64,000 nt of DNA from positions 372,001 to 436,000 of the forward strand of contig JAKUHH010000250.1 in the NCBI GenBank assembly GCA_022701365.1. Direction: 5' to 3'. Shown here one piece after another: positions 1 through 12,000 of the stretch. This stretch comes from Mycocentrospora acerina. Its lineage: Eukaryota > Ascomycota > Dothideomycetes > Pleosporales. Both the position numbers and the translations under genes were made by a program. The notes beneath the pieces are model-generated. The model ran no database searches and was not told where the DNA came from. It saw only the letters and a list, made by a program, of their open reading frames with translations. Within the stretch, counting starts at the first letter, position 1. Each line of letters opens with the position of its first letter.

Positions 1-3000
1 TCGCTCACCTCAGTGTAGAAATCCTTTCAATAGAAAACTGAGACTCTATCTCTGACGATCTGGTCTTGACTTGTTGTGGTTTGTCAGAGCCCTTTGTCCT
101 GGAATTTGCCATGTGCATAACGCGCATTGATACAGCCGCTGCAGGCGAAGCTCGTCACATCATGCACAGCAACCTCAATTCAGCACAATCTCCGCTCTCA
201 AATGTATGGCTGTTCAAGACGGATCAAAGATCGAACACCAAGTTCTGCGCCGTTCGGAAGTCAGCGGCTTGTGGTTCAATCGGCTGCGCTTTAGAGAAGC
301 CTGGCGTCATTTATAGTTTGATGAGAGATCATGCTATTCTCAAGCCGGCTATCTCATCACAGATTACTCCATAGTAGGCTGGTCGCGGCGGCCCGGGCTC
401 CACAGCGGTATATAATTTTCCCTGTTCTCTGTCAGGAGTGGTCGAAGATGGTTTCCTGCACTCGCGCCGTGCCGCCCTCCCCTCTTCGTTCCACAACGGC
501 CACGACTAGAACATGGATAAGCCCAGTTAACTGATTTCGATCTTGCAAAATGGAGATATCAATTACGTATTCTTGTGACTCTCCACGTCAGCGGCTATTG
601 AGAGGGGGTTGTCCAGGCAGTGATTCAAAGTGATTCAATGTTAAGGCTGGCATCAGAGTCCAGCCTCTGCATCAACATGCGTCATTTTCGATGTATTAGA
701 ATAACACTGGCTGTATCAACAAATGGATCGAACCTGAATTCCACGTTTCCCGGTGGTAGTTGTGTCATGTACCGTCAGTGTACCGCATGCTCACTGAGGC
801 ATCTAACACCTTTCTAGACTCTCGTATCGCATCCCAGCTTTACCCTACAGTACGGGCCATGTCTCTTCTCGTATGAGCTATGAGATGACCTCCCTGCTTA
901 GCCGCGGAAGTCACCTGGTGCGCATCTCTCTTCCATCTACGAAAATGGCTGCACTTTGCTAGAAGGATAAGATAGCATCGCCTTTGATGAACGCTTGAAG
1001 ACCTCATCATCTACACAGCTTTCTAACGTTGAATTCATTCAGTGGGCAAAGGCATCGCATGGAGAGAAGACGTTCTTGAAAACAGACACAAGCTCTCACT
1101 CCCCCTGCATCTGACTACTCAGCGTGATCACGTCAAAGTCTCATACTCAACCCTGATTCGCAGTTGCAAGGTAACGTGATCTCCGAGCTATGCGGTTGCA
1201 AGATCCATCACACAAGTAAAGCACGAATGAACGGGCACAGGAGGGGCTAGAGGAACTTTGTGGCTTGTGTGCGACCAGGATAGAGGGAGAAAGTGGGAGA
1301 AAGTCCTCGACCCCGACATGACGCAACCAAAACTGTTGAGATGGACAAGGTGGGCCGTTTTTTTGCCGTCATTGACAGTGTCCCTTGAGTGTGACTCTGA
1401 CGACTGCGATGGTGCGAAGCTGTTGATGTGTTGTCAAGTGGCAGTGGCAGTGGCAGTGGCGAGGTAGATCAGTGTCTTCGCCATTAGCCACACCGCTTGC
1501 AAGGTTCGGCCGTTCCGACTCACACGTGCACACGTCGACGCGCACACGACGACGAAGGAAGAATTCTGCGGACCCCCCGGTCTTGCGTCGAGTTCATCAC
1601 CAAAATAGCCACAAGCACTGTAGAGCGTTGGATGTACGTTGCGGCAAAGGATCTAGGGACCATGACTCCCCACAGCAGAATGTCAAACCGTTTGCCGCGC
1701 TACGGGTCCTGATTGAACCGTCAAACTTGCTGCATTTTGCACCACGTCTCCAACGGTGACGGCTTTTCCAACGGACTCGTCTATTGACCGTTTTAAGAGG
1801 GCCGCATACGAGCCGTCAATAGTTTGTGTTAATCCTCCTCTGCACGAGCTATCAAGCCATGGCTTGTCGTTGCGCCGTGTCCAACGGCTGCATGGCTTGA
1901 ACATGAGAGCTGGACGCACACACTGTACGCGAGCTTTGCAGCACTTTGGAGGCCACCGTTGCAAGCTGCTCGCTAGGTTTCGTACTTCAGCTCCTTGGGC
2001 ATCACAGCTCCCACATGGAGCGACTCCCAGGGCGCGGGCGCTGCGCAAGGCTTGAGGGGTGTCTGAAGCCCTTGAAACGGCCTGAGTAGATGGTCGGGTA
2101 CTTGGGACCGGGGAGCCAATGAGACTTGATACAAGGCTTCTGCCGCGCAACTGCTGTCTGCGAATCGTCACCCACCATCGTCGTTCAGACTTCCAACTGG
2201 TTGCCCTTTGTTCTCGAGCCTCCGCCTGCCTACCAAGCGCAAGCGCCTGTGAATGATCCAAGATGCAGTGCCGGTCAGCCCAGCTTCGCCAGGCCGACGG
2301 CGCCGATATGAATGTTGAGACGAGTCGCGCTGCGATTCTCGCCATGATATACATATCCCAAGGCTGCTGTTGGCCTGCAGCTTCCGTTGAAGGGCCTCGA
2401 TCCAACCCATGGCAATGACCAGCTGACTATTTTTACCTCTTTCTTGCATAAGCCAGGAGTGCCTTGAATTAAGCCGCAGAGACTTTTCTCCTATAGACGG
2501 CCTCGCCCCGCCGGAGGCGATCCGGACGTCTTCCCCACGCCTAAACGGCAGGCCCTGAGGAGCGTGACGAGACGCGTGAGCTCCTGCTAGGATACGGGTA
2601 TAACACATCACTCGCCCTCGCTGCAGCTTGTCGCATCGCTGTCGATTATCTTCCAGGTTTGCAACCGGGTAGCCTTGCACAGCCTCAAGACTTTGCCGAA
2701 GCTGCTCCACAACCCAATCGGGGCCGCCGAACACCAAAGTGGCGCAGCAAGAGAGAGCATCAGGATCACACCGAAAGACTGCAGCAAGACGTGGGAGTTG
2801 CCTGTACTTTTTGGCTGGTTGACTTATATTGATGGACTTTATGCTATGTTCTTGGACCGCCTTACTTTTGCCACATTGGTCCCGACAAATTAGTCTTCCC
2901 GCCGTCACCCGTTCCGCTAAATCGCCTGACAGCACCTTCCCAAGTGAAGGTTGCTGACGATTCTTAGCCTTCGACATCCCCAAAACTGCGACATCCCTGG

Positions 3001-3127
3001 CATAACCGCGGCTCTAGTTCCCTGTTGCAAAGAGTTGCACACACCAACTAGTACATGTCTTCATGAGTTACTCGGCACACACAAGGGTCCCTTATACATC
3101 TAGTCGGGTCGCACCAAACTACCCGAC
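1..3127. other. No supported gene; upstream region
   Basis: No gene is supported here. Two long overlapping reading frames lie on the minus strand (1683-2405 and 2168-2983), but their products are Arg/Cys/Ser-rich, overlap each other in different frames and show no domain I recognise. The last few hundred bases presumably hold the promoter and 5' UTR of the gene starting at 3128. Confidence 0.4.
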
Positions 3128-6100
3128 ATGGCTTCCTATAAGTCACAACGAAATCCTCCTCAAAGGATGGATGATCGCCTACTTACCACTCGATTGCCGC
3201 AACGATCTGTCACTCCTACCACAGTCACATCACAATCACACACTACTACTCAGCCCAGGCTGCTAAAGAGGAGGCCAACAAGAGATGAGCAAGTTCACGC
3301 AAGTAAAGAGTTAGCATCTGAACAAGGGCCTGTGCGGAGAACTGGGTCACATCTGGGAAGCGCTGGTTTCGCTTTACCCACAAGCTCTCGTACCTCGAGC
3401 ACACAACATTCTAGGCCAACGCCACAAAGCTCAACGTCCCGTTTACCCAAGCTTGAGGTTCCGTCAAGCATACGTACGCCCTCCCTCGCCTCTGGTTCAT
3501 CTGCATCGACTATCGAAAGTCCAAGATTGAATGTACTAAAGCGAAATCAAACCAACGTTGGAGTTGTGAGCAGCCAGCAAATTCCGCGGACTAGGGACGA
3601 CTCGATGTCGTCTCAAGAAGACCGGCAGTTGATGGAAGGGATACCTGGTGGATACAAGGACCCCTTCTCTGAAACCGTCTTGGGAATATCATTACCACCA
3701 TCATCATCTATTTTGGCACGGTCGGACTATGGACCTGAGGGCTTTGGAAGAGGTCTATATGACTACGAGATTGGGCCTACAGACACGTTGCCTCTTCCGA
3801 TACCACAATATGCGCTCTCTGCGACGCCATCAACACGTTACACGGGATCGCCGGCTTTCAGCATCTCGTCAACACCCACGTCAATGTCTTCCTATTCCTC
3901 TCCAGGCGCCACTTCTACAAAAACCTCACTCCGTCTAAGGCAAGCAAGCCCGTTGCAGACAAGACCACCAGTTACTAGGCACAGAACACCCGAAGAAATC
4001 CACAGTCGAACTCCCCAAGCGCTTTCCACTGTTCGCGAATCTTCAACATCCTCGTCGTCAACCTCAACTGTGAAGGCAGAAGGCGGTAAACATAATGAAA
4101 ATCCTTCACCTAGTCGGCTCATGACCTTGACCCAGGGTGTATCGACGCGTAGCACCACACAAACGTTTGCAGAACGATCACGTTTTCAAGCACCTCCTGA
4201 ATTTGCCCATCTAGCCGATCCATCCCCAATTTCCCCACCGACATCTCGACGACCTTCAAGACCGAGCAGAGATGGGACACCTGAGATTGTTGGACTTCGA
4301 GGCCCCTCCCCTATAATACAAAGCAACATGGTCAGCTTTCCTTCGCCACACAAGCGGACAGGATCTGCCGATTCCAAGTTTGGCATCGTCGCGGCTGCAA
4401 AAGGTCGGGTTGGCGTTTCGCCGAAACCTTCTTCTCGACTTCCCTCACCAAACCCTGCTTCCAGTCTCCCTCCAACATCGCGTGGGCCTACTCGTGGATT
4501 GACACCGGACAACCAGAACTACCGTGACACACGACGTTCCAGTACGATTCCAGCCAATGTGCCCATACCCAGTCCAAACAAGACTTCCAGGTTCGGCTTT
4601 TTCTCTCGGCGTGCAAAAACCGAGCCTGCTCCTACCACAGCAAGATCAGATAGCAGGTTGCAGAGAAAAGGACCGGTCGCAGGCACTGGCCATGAAGGAT
4701 ATGGAAGATACGCACTAAGAGGTCGAAGTGGAAGTTCTGTCAGCACTACCAGCATCGGACGATCGGCCAGTGCTGGAACGACATCTGAGAGCTTTGATCA
4801 AACTCCTTCGACCCGGAAGAGCAGTTTGACTAGTACTGCTAGCACGGATATGGATGATTTTCTCCTTCACAGGCTTGCGCCTGTCGTCATCCGAGGTACC
4901 GGAAGCAGCACAGAGCTGACCCGTAGCCCAGAACCGATGCAGAGCACCAGCAGCCTGGATGTTTCTAGACAAACTAGTTCAATCTCGAAGTCAACATCAA
5001 TCAGTGTCACTCAGTCGGCCATTGAGAAGAACCAGCCAGCACTGTTGCCTTCGGCCATGCCAGATACCATGCGTGGAGAATCGCCTACAAAGAGGATGCA
5101 AGTAGGACCAGGAAGGCCATCGGAGAGTGATGACGATTATAAAGTGTCTTTTCTCCCAACCATGACATCGAAGCGGATGTCACGCGCTTCAAAAGTTAAA
5201 GAGGAACCAAATGTTCCTGATAGTGTAGCAGACGGTCGCATCGCCGGAAAGTTGCGCAAAGCTTCTGTGACTGATTCAGTATCCAACGGAAAGGAAGGCA
5301 AGTGGTTGAAGTCGTCAAAGAAGATCAAGAGTGAGAAAGAACAAGCAAAGCCTTCAAAGAGGTGGAACTTTTTCCAACGTGCCCACGCTACACCACGAGT
5401 CGAGACACTTTCTGCAGATGTGGCAAAAGACACAACCCAGGCATCTCTCTCTCGATCTGTTGCACACTACGCCCCCTCAGATACACAGGGCGTTGATTTG
5501 GGGGACATCGAGCAACTGATGAAAGAGGCAGCTGACGAAGGCACGGAGAGTGCTCTCTCCGACAATGAATCTGTGAGGAAGGAGCGCATGCAATCTATGT
5601 TGCTGCCGCCTAAACCAATACTCCCGGCCACATTTGCGCCGCCCGCCCGCCCTGCGTCTCCTAGAGTCTTCCTACGTCCAGAGGCTCAACTGAGACAGCA
5701 GCGCAAACTCATGATCAATACCGATGTTGAGGTCACTGAGCGTCGATCGGTAGCGGATTTGACTCCTTTCACCGATCTCTCGCCACCTTCGTCGCCTGTG
5801 AGGCAGCCCTCTCCAGTACACGATGTTCCATCGCTAGAGAGTGTACCTGTATTTATTTATGCTTCACCGCTTCAGCTCGAATCATTGCCTAGCCAGAGCC
5901 CTCCTCCACCTGGTCCACCGCCTGCCAGCCCCCCTCCGAGGCCGAGCCGGCTACCTCAAGTGGGCCGCATACCCAAGGTTGTCTCGAGTCGCCGTCAACC
6001 TCACCAGCCTTCATCGAGGTCATTCTCTCGTCCTTTTGCAACAGACAAACCTCGTCCGACCGCTCTGCCTCGATCATCGTTTGACTCCATTGGCTCTGTG

Positions 6101-7834
6101 TTTGCTACTGCTGGCCCTATAGAACCATACCCTGTGCTGCACGGCCTCAATGCTCTCTCTCATGCATCAGCTATTGCGACTATGAGGTCCTCCTCTGAAG
6201 ATTCTGGTCACCAAAGCGAATTCTTCAAGTTTCCGCCTCGTAAGGACTCTGAAGTCTCTTATTCCAGCAGCTCAGGCATCTGGAGTTTCCCACCTACCGC
6301 TGATACTGCAGTTGTACCTGGTTCAGCGGCCCCGTTTTCCGAGGATGAACTCTGGAATGAGTATGACGACCTCATCGACGAAGTACTCTCGCCTGTCAGT
6401 TCAGGCAAAGACGATGCTTTGGTTCAAAGCCATCACTCTTCTCTCGAGCCTCTTCCACTGGCGACGAAAGTGTCACGTTCGTCTTTGCGGCCTGGCTCAC
6501 TTACAGACGAGGTATCGAACCCATCGCTGCATCTCCGACGGTCTCGCCTACTCGCGGTCTTGCACTCTACGCAATCCCCGACTTCTTCGCTGTCTCTGTC
6601 CGAATTCATTCAAGATTATGGGGAGCGCAAGATCAGCGTAGTAGATCCCATTACCGGCAGACTAAGCTTGCCAGCTAGCCCTCGGTTATCCACAGGCTCA
6701 GTTTCGAAGCGTTCCACCCGGTCCAGTCTGCCAGCGTCGTTGACGATGAGTGCGCGACAGTCAAGAGCGACTATTAATTCAAAGCCAGACAAAGACGGCT
6801 ACAGTACTGGCGCAAGTAGAAACAGGGATTCACGACTTTCCTTGGCCAACCTGCGCTTTGGTGCTTTGATGACTAGCAAATGGCTTTCATTCGGTCGCGT
6901 TCTGTTCAGCCCGGTTCACTTTCAGCTTAAAGATGCTTGCGAAGATCGTGTCCTTGTCATTGATGGGCTCGGAAAAGAGTGGTCTTACTACTGCGCTTTG
7001 ACCTATCCCAATGCCGCTGTGTATGACATTGGACCTGGGCCGTCCTCTTCGGCTGCACCAGCAAACAGCACACCCGAGTTGTTGTCAACCCCTACCAATC
7101 ATCGCCACATCTGTCACCCCTCGCTCACAAGCGCGTTTCCTTATCCTATGAACTTTTTTGCGTGCGTCGTGTTGCGCTTTCCATCCGCACTTCCTTCCTC
7201 TGTCCACCGCTTCCTCTTATCTGAGGCTAAACGAGTGCTGCGACCTGGAGGTTACCTTGAGTTCAGCGTCCTCGACCTCGACCTCGTCAACATGGGTAAT
7301 CGAGCCCGCCGTGCGGTACGAGGGTTGAAGATGAAAATCAAAGAGATGGACGACAACATCTCTCTTCGCAATATCAGTGACGAGATTATGGCCGGACTTG
7401 GAAGGAAAGGATTCACCGAATGCAATCGATGCGTCGTTGGTATACCGGTTGCTGGAAAACTTCCAGTTCCAGAAGAGATTAGTCTTTCTGGGACGAAAAG
7501 AACGAGCAGCAAAAGTAAATCGCCAGGAGCAAAATCCGAGCTTTCCTTCTCCGATCTCCTTCGCGGCTCAGGTCCATCCGAGTCTACTGACACGGGCATC
7601 GCTGACATGGTTGCGCGTGTTGGTCGCTGGTGGTACTCGTGCTGCTATGAATCCATAGTCTCGCCGGAGGCCCGAGAATCCGAGGGCACGCATTCAGGCA
7701 AGACGCTGGAAGACAGCATTTGGCGTGACGAAGGCCTTATTGCCGAATGCGAAAAACGTGGAACCAACTTTCGCATGCTCATTGGCTATGCACAAAAGCC
7801 AGAAGTGGACATTAGACGCACTGTCAGCGTTTGA
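3128..7834 (+). CDS. Large disordered protein with C-terminal methyltransferase-like domain
   Basis: A single uninterrupted frame of 1568 residues. About the first 1250 residues are low-complexity Ser/Thr/Pro/Arg-rich sequence with many SP/TP sites, short basic patches, a proline run (PPPPGPPPASPPPRPSR, around residue 925) and KxEP-type motifs that could be SUMO sites. From about residue 1265 the sequence becomes ordered: a hydrophobic strand (VLVIDGLGKEW) in the place of methyltransferase motif I, then the class I post-motif signature RVLRPGGYLEF near residue 1368, then helices and another strand. This matches the C-terminal half of Methyltransf_11-type proteins. Motif I lacks the usual GxGxG, so SAM binding is uncertain. 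Conserved large proteins of this layout occur in ascomycetes; their substrate is unknown to me. The start ATG at 3128 (context gacATGG) is the first in frame. A signalling or cytoskeletal scaffold role is possible but not shown. Confidence 0.8.
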   Translation: MASYKSQRNPPQRMDDRLLTTRLPQRSVTPTTVTSQSHTTTQPRLLKRRPTRDEQVHASKELASEQGPVRRTGSHLGSAGFALPTSSRTSSTQHSRPTPQSSTSRLPKLEVPSSIRTPSLASGSSASTIESPRLNVLKRNQTNVGVVSSQQIPRTRDDSMSSQEDRQLMEGIPGGYKDPFSETVLGISLPPSSSILARSDYGPEGFGRGLYDYEIGPTDTLPLPIPQYALSATPSTRYTGSPAFSISSTPTSMSSYSSPGATSTKTSLRLRQASPLQTRPPVTRHRTPEEIHSRTPQALSTVRESSTSSSSTSTVKAEGGKHNENPSPSRLMTLTQGVSTRSTTQTFAERSRFQAPPEFAHLADPSPISPPTSRRPSRPSRDGTPEIVGLRGPSPIIQSNMVSFPSPHKRTGSADSKFGIVAAAKGRVGVSPKPSSRLPSPNPASSLPPTSRGPTRGLTPDNQNYRDTRRSSTIPANVPIPSPNKTSRFGFFSRRAKTEPAPTTARSDSRLQRKGPVAGTGHEGYGRYALRGRSGSSVSTTSIGRSASAGTTSESFDQTPSTRKSSLTSTASTDMDDFLLHRLAPVVIRGTGSSTELTRSPEPMQSTSSLDVSRQTSSISKSTSISVTQSAIEKNQPALLPSAMPDTMRGESPTKRMQVGPGRPSESDDDYKVSFLPTMTSKRMSRASKVKEEPNVPDSVADGRIAGKLRKASVTDSVSNGKEGKWLKSSKKIKSEKEQAKPSKRWNFFQRAHATPRVETLSADVAKDTTQASLSRSVAHYAPSDTQGVDLGDIEQLMKEAADEGTESALSDNESVRKERMQSMLLPPKPILPATFAPPARPASPRVFLRPEAQLRQQRKLMINTDVEVTERRSVADLTPFTDLSPPSSPVRQPSPVHDVPSLESVPVFIYASPLQLESLPSQSPPPPGPPPASPPPRPSRLPQVGRIPKVVSSRRQPHQPSSRSFSRPFATDKPRPTALPRSSFDSIGSVFATAGPIEPYPVLHGLNALSHASAIATMRSSSEDSGHQSEFFKFPPRKDSEVSYSSSSGIWSFPPTADTAVVPGSAAPFSEDELWNEYDDLIDEVLSPVSSGKDDALVQSHHSSLEPLPLATKVSRSSLRPGSLTDEVSNPSLHLRRSRLLAVLHSTQSPTSSLSLSEFIQDYGERKISVVDPITGRLSLPASPRLSTGSVSKRSTRSSLPASLTMSARQSRATINSKPDKDGYSTGASRNRDSRLSLANLRFGALMTSKWLSFGRVLFSPVHFQLKDACEDRVLVIDGLGKEWSYYCALTYPNAAVYDIGPGPSSSAAPANSTPELLSTPTNHRHICHPSLTSAFPYPMNFFACVVLRFPSALPSSVHRFLLSEAKRVLRPGGYLEFSVLDLDLVNMGNRARRAVRGLKMKIKEMDDNISLRNISDEIMAGLGRKGFTECNRCVVGIPVAGKLPVPEEISLSGTKRTSSKSKSPGAKSELSFSDLLRGSGPSESTDTGIADMVARVGRWWYSCCYESIVSPEARESEGTHSGKTLEDSIWRDEGLIAECEKRGTNFRMLIGYAQKPEVDIRRTVSV

Positions 7835-8071
7835 TGCCCCTTGATATCATGCTACCATCAATCCTTCTATTCTCACGAGCAGTGCTCAAGATGGTCCCAG
7901 AGACCTTTTTTTTTCTTCACCCACACCAATTTGTAATGGGCAGTGTTTTGATTTTTTTTGCCAACATATTCTTCTACTTCTACTGCTGCGTTCAAGCGTT
8001 TGACGTTTTACTTATACCCTCGCTTCTCTACCGAGCCTCCACTCCTGCATAGCGACGGCGATTTATTGTTT

Positions 8072-8098
8072 AGAGAGAGAGAGAGAGAGAGAGAGAGA
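8072..8098. repeat. (GA)n microsatellite
   Basis: An almost perfect GA dinucleotide run of about 27 bases in the 3' flank of the methyltransferase-like gene. Confidence 0.9.
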
Positions 8099-8335
8099 AC
8101 GTGATGACCAAGTTGGGTCTGACGATGTTTTGTATCGTCTCCTTTTTGTTCTTTTTTGCGAAACACCGAGGTTGGAAGCATGCTGGTAATGACACACACA
8201 CAACTGGGTAGGACGACGCGATGGAAATTGGTTTGGTGGATACTATACCCCTGATTTGTGTATATATAACGAAACTCATGTAGATATGACTGACGGTTGG
8301 GGATGGATGAGAAATACCATGATTGCTGTATGAAG

Positions 8336-8510
8336 TGTTGGTGTTGTTGGTGTTGGTGTCGTTATCATTTTTGTCGTCGTCGTCGTCACCGTTACCGTCA
8401 CCGCTGTTGTCACCGTTGTTGTTATTGTCATTGTCGTTGTCGTTGTCACTGTCACTGTCATTGTCATTGTCATTGCCATTGCCATTGCCAATTGCCATTG
8501 CCAAAGTGAC
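8336..8510. repeat. Cryptic trinucleotide/hexanucleotide repeat
   Basis: Imperfect repeats of GTTGTT, GTCGTC, CACCGTT, CATTGT and CATTGC that change unit gradually along about 175 bases. The repeats keep several frames open on both strands (Cys/Arg/His-rich, Ser/Leu-rich, Asp/Asn-rich), none of which is likely to be translated. Confidence 0.85.
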
Positions 8511-9032
8511 AGTAGCTGGGCGTAAATAAAGTAAAGTAAAGCAAAGTAGTGTAGAGTAACAGGCAGCGTCGTATCTTCAGTGCCTGGAACGTCCATTCAT
8601 GGTGTATACATGCCATGCTGCAGTATGCGTATGGGAAGTGCAGTCCCGTGCAGTCCAGCCAGTGCGTACAGAGGCCCCGGGCCCATCTCCAAGACGCACG
8701 CCCACGACATGATCGGCTGTGTTCCTGGGTGCGGAGAGACGGACGCGGGAAGCCGCGCCTTAGCGGCAGCACGCGATGCCGGATTGGGCGGCTAGCGCGC
8801 AGGGGAGGGTACGACATTCACGACATGCGTTCACCTGGCCGGCCTCGCGCTCTCGCCGCACGCTCGCCCGCCTGCCGATGAACGCTCCGCCCTCTGCTTG
8901 CCTGGTGGACTCGCGCTCGCGGCATCCTCGACCGGCAGACTGTGCTAGTGCTGGCGCGTCCCCTCGCGACTGCTAGCGACGCCCACACCCTTGCGGGCCC
9001 TCTTCGACCCATCGCCCACCTGTCCCGTCGCC

Positions 9033-12000
9033 ATGGCGCCTGTTCTCGACACTCCCCGAACGCGCGTGCGAAGCTCCGCCCGACCCCCGCGCCGCCACAT
9101 CTCCGACTCGGCGCCGCCCAAGAAGAAGCTCAAGTACATCCCCGGCGGGCCAGGCGGCGGCGGCCGATACGTCGACGACGCCGGCATCGAGACGCCTGTG
9201 GGGGGCACTGGACCCGGTGGCTACGCATACACGGGGCCGCGCGGGCGCATCGGACGCCTCAACGCCGAGCGACAGGGCCTGCCGCTGCCCGCGCCCTCGC
9301 CCTCGTTCTCGCGCCCGCGACGCGAAAGGAGGCCGTCAGCTGGACCGCGTTCCAGCTCGGCCGCCGCCGTCGCCGCCGCCGTGGCCCAGAGCGACGGGTA
9401 CAAGCCGCGCGAGGAGCGCAGCTGGGACGAGTTCCACCCCGATCTCGACATTGACCAAGAGTTCCCCGTCTTCAGCGCCGACCAGATCGACGGCGCCAGC
9501 CCGGCCGACAGCGTGCCGGGCACGCCGCTGAATGGCGCGTCTACCGGCCAATATGCCGTCGACACGGGCCTGTCTGCCGTGCTGGACGGCCTGCGCGCGC
9601 AGCAGGTCGAGCATGCCGAGCAGGAGATGCTCCACGCAAGCGCAGCAAACGGCCTCGACGCCCTCGTCACGCCCAAGAGGCGCCCTGGACGCCCGCCGCG
9701 AAACAAAGACTCGATGCTCGTCGGGCTGGGGTCGCCGCCCCGGCCCCGAATCAACCCCCTCCCAACCATGAACCCGAGGGAGAAGCTGAGCCTGCCCAAG
9801 CCCTCTGTGCGCCAAGTCGATACCTTCAAGGCACATGAGCAGAGCGAGGGAGTCAAGGTCAACTATGTCGATCGCACCATGGCAAGCATTGGCTACCAGG
9901 AGAGCGAGGTTTTTACACGGCCGGAGAACAGCCTGATACGGCTGCCCGAAGGCTCGATTGAAGAAGACCTGGATCTGACCTTGCAGACCGAAGTCGAGAA
10001 CTCGACGGCAACAGTCCCTGTGGGCCGCGTGGAATATGACATGGACGAGCAGGACGACAGCTGGCTGGATGCCCTCAACTTGCAGCGAAAGGAAGAGGGC
10101 GTAGAAGCCATCAAGCCCGCAATATTCGAAGTCACCATCACGCAAATCGAGAAGGAATGGCATGCTCTGGAAAAACGTATGTGCTTTTTCATTCGCTCCT
10201 CCCACCATTTCAGATCCAACACTAACCAACACAAAGGCATCCCTAAGCCGAACCCAAAGCCTCCACAGACGCATCGCCCGCGGTCTAGCAGTGCAGCCGC
10301 AGTCAACGGCGAGCCTGCGCCAGGCGAAGAGCAGGACACAAAATGCGCCATCTGCGACGACGGCGACTGCGAAAATACCAACGCCATAGTGTTTTGTGAC
10401 GGCTGCGATCTTGCAGTGCATCAAGAATGCTACGGTGTGCCGTTCATCCCAGAAGGGCAGTGGCTTTGCAGACGGTGTCAGCTAGTGGGACGCGGCACCC
10501 CTGCAAGTGAGCTTCCGGTACGCTTCGCAGCTCTCCCGCTCTGCTAATTCCTGGCTAACCATCGTAGGGCTGCATATTCTGTCCGAATGTGGATGGCGCT
10601 TTCAAACAAACAACAGCCATGAAGTGGGCTCATTTGCTGTGCGCCATGTGGATTCCCGAGGTCTCGCTCGGTAACGTGACGTTTCAAGAGCCAGTGCAAG
10701 ATGTTGAGAAAGTGCCCAAAACACGCTGGAAATTGGCAAGTCAACGGCTGTCGAGTCTTTTGGACCTTTGCTAACAACTCTGGCAGTCATGTTATATTTG
10801 CAAGCAAAAGATGGGTGCGTGCATCCAATGTGGCCACAAGTCATGTTTCGAGGCATTCCACGTCACCTGTGCTCGCAGAGCCAGGCTGTGCTTGCGGATG
10901 AAGTCTTCGCAAGCATCAAATCCGCAAGACTCCACCGTGCTCAAAGCATTCTGCGATAGGCACAGTCCTTCTGATTGGAGACGAGAAAACGACATTGAAG
11001 GAGCAGTAGCAGACGCGAAGGCCTACTTCCGCCACACCCTGCGCAACATCCGATGGCCTGACAGCCAAGCATTTGCTTTGTCGATCGGTTCGTCAAATGC
11101 CATGCATCCCATCGAAGGACTGGATGAAGATGATACTCCTGGTAGCAACAAGCGCAAGCGCAGCCAGCCTGCAAAGTCCTGGCGGCTTCCGTCTGGAGCA
11201 CCAGTCGTACCGCAAACTGTCTACAACAATGTTGAGAACTCACTCATCAAGTTCAACGTTCGTAAGCGGAAGGAATTTGTTCAAGAAGCTTGCAAGTACT
11301 GGACACTGAAACGGGAAGCGCGTCGTGGTGCTGCGCTGTTGAAGCGTTTGCAGTTGCAAATGGAGGCGTTTTCGTCCATGGAGATCACCCGCCGTAACTT
11401 TGCGGGCATGGGTGCCGCCGGTCGACCTCGACTTCATCGACGGATTGAGTTTGCAGAGCGGCTTGAAGAAGACATGGAACACATCCGTGTTCTCTGCGAA
11501 CAGGTCAAGCAGCGCGAAGAAGAGAAGCTCAAGGACGCGCTAATTCTGAAGGATATTATCGATTGCATCTACTTTCCCGTTCCACGCCTTCTCGAGCCCA
11601 TACTTCACAAGGTGGCAGGGTAGGTACGGCTCTTACCATTCTGCATACTTGACTAACTAGATCATCAGATTTGATAGCCGAGGCATGTTCACCAAAGGGC
11701 TCGGCGACTTACAAGTAAAGCTTGATGAGCGCTATTACACATCTGTGCAAGCTTTCAGTGAGGATCTGGCAGCAGTGCTGAGCGGCGATGTTGATTCTGC
11801 AACTCATGTTACTACAATCGGAGATGCTGATCAGCAAATGAGCCAGGTAGCCCATGGCACCTTGACATTGGAGCAAAAGGAGCAGAAGAAGCTAGTCAAG
11901 CGTATCACCAAGAGTGTACAGCCTCTGTTTGAGGAGGCCATGCGCAAGGAAGCCGAACTGGCTGGCAGACCATATGAGAAACTGCCAGATCTGGAAACTC

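Larger units (their letters stand above)
7835..9032. other. Intergenic region between methyltransferase-like gene and NTO1
   Basis: Holds the 3' UTR of the upstream gene (T-rich), a GA dinucleotide tract, a GTT/GTC/CATTGT cryptic repeat, and then a GC-rich stretch directly upstream of the NTO1 start that is probably its promoter. No gene is seen. The open frames here come from the repeats. Confidence 0.6.

Noticed and set aside
8070..8596. Open frames on both strands through the 8.3-8.5 kb repeat
   Set aside because: They consist of Cys/Arg/His, Ser/Leu or Asp/Asn repeats created by a trinucleotide-like repeat and have no supporting splice or start context.
9336..10424. Minus-strand frame of 362 codons within NTO1
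   Set aside because: Antisense shadow in a GC-rich coding exon. The plus strand has the PHD finger.
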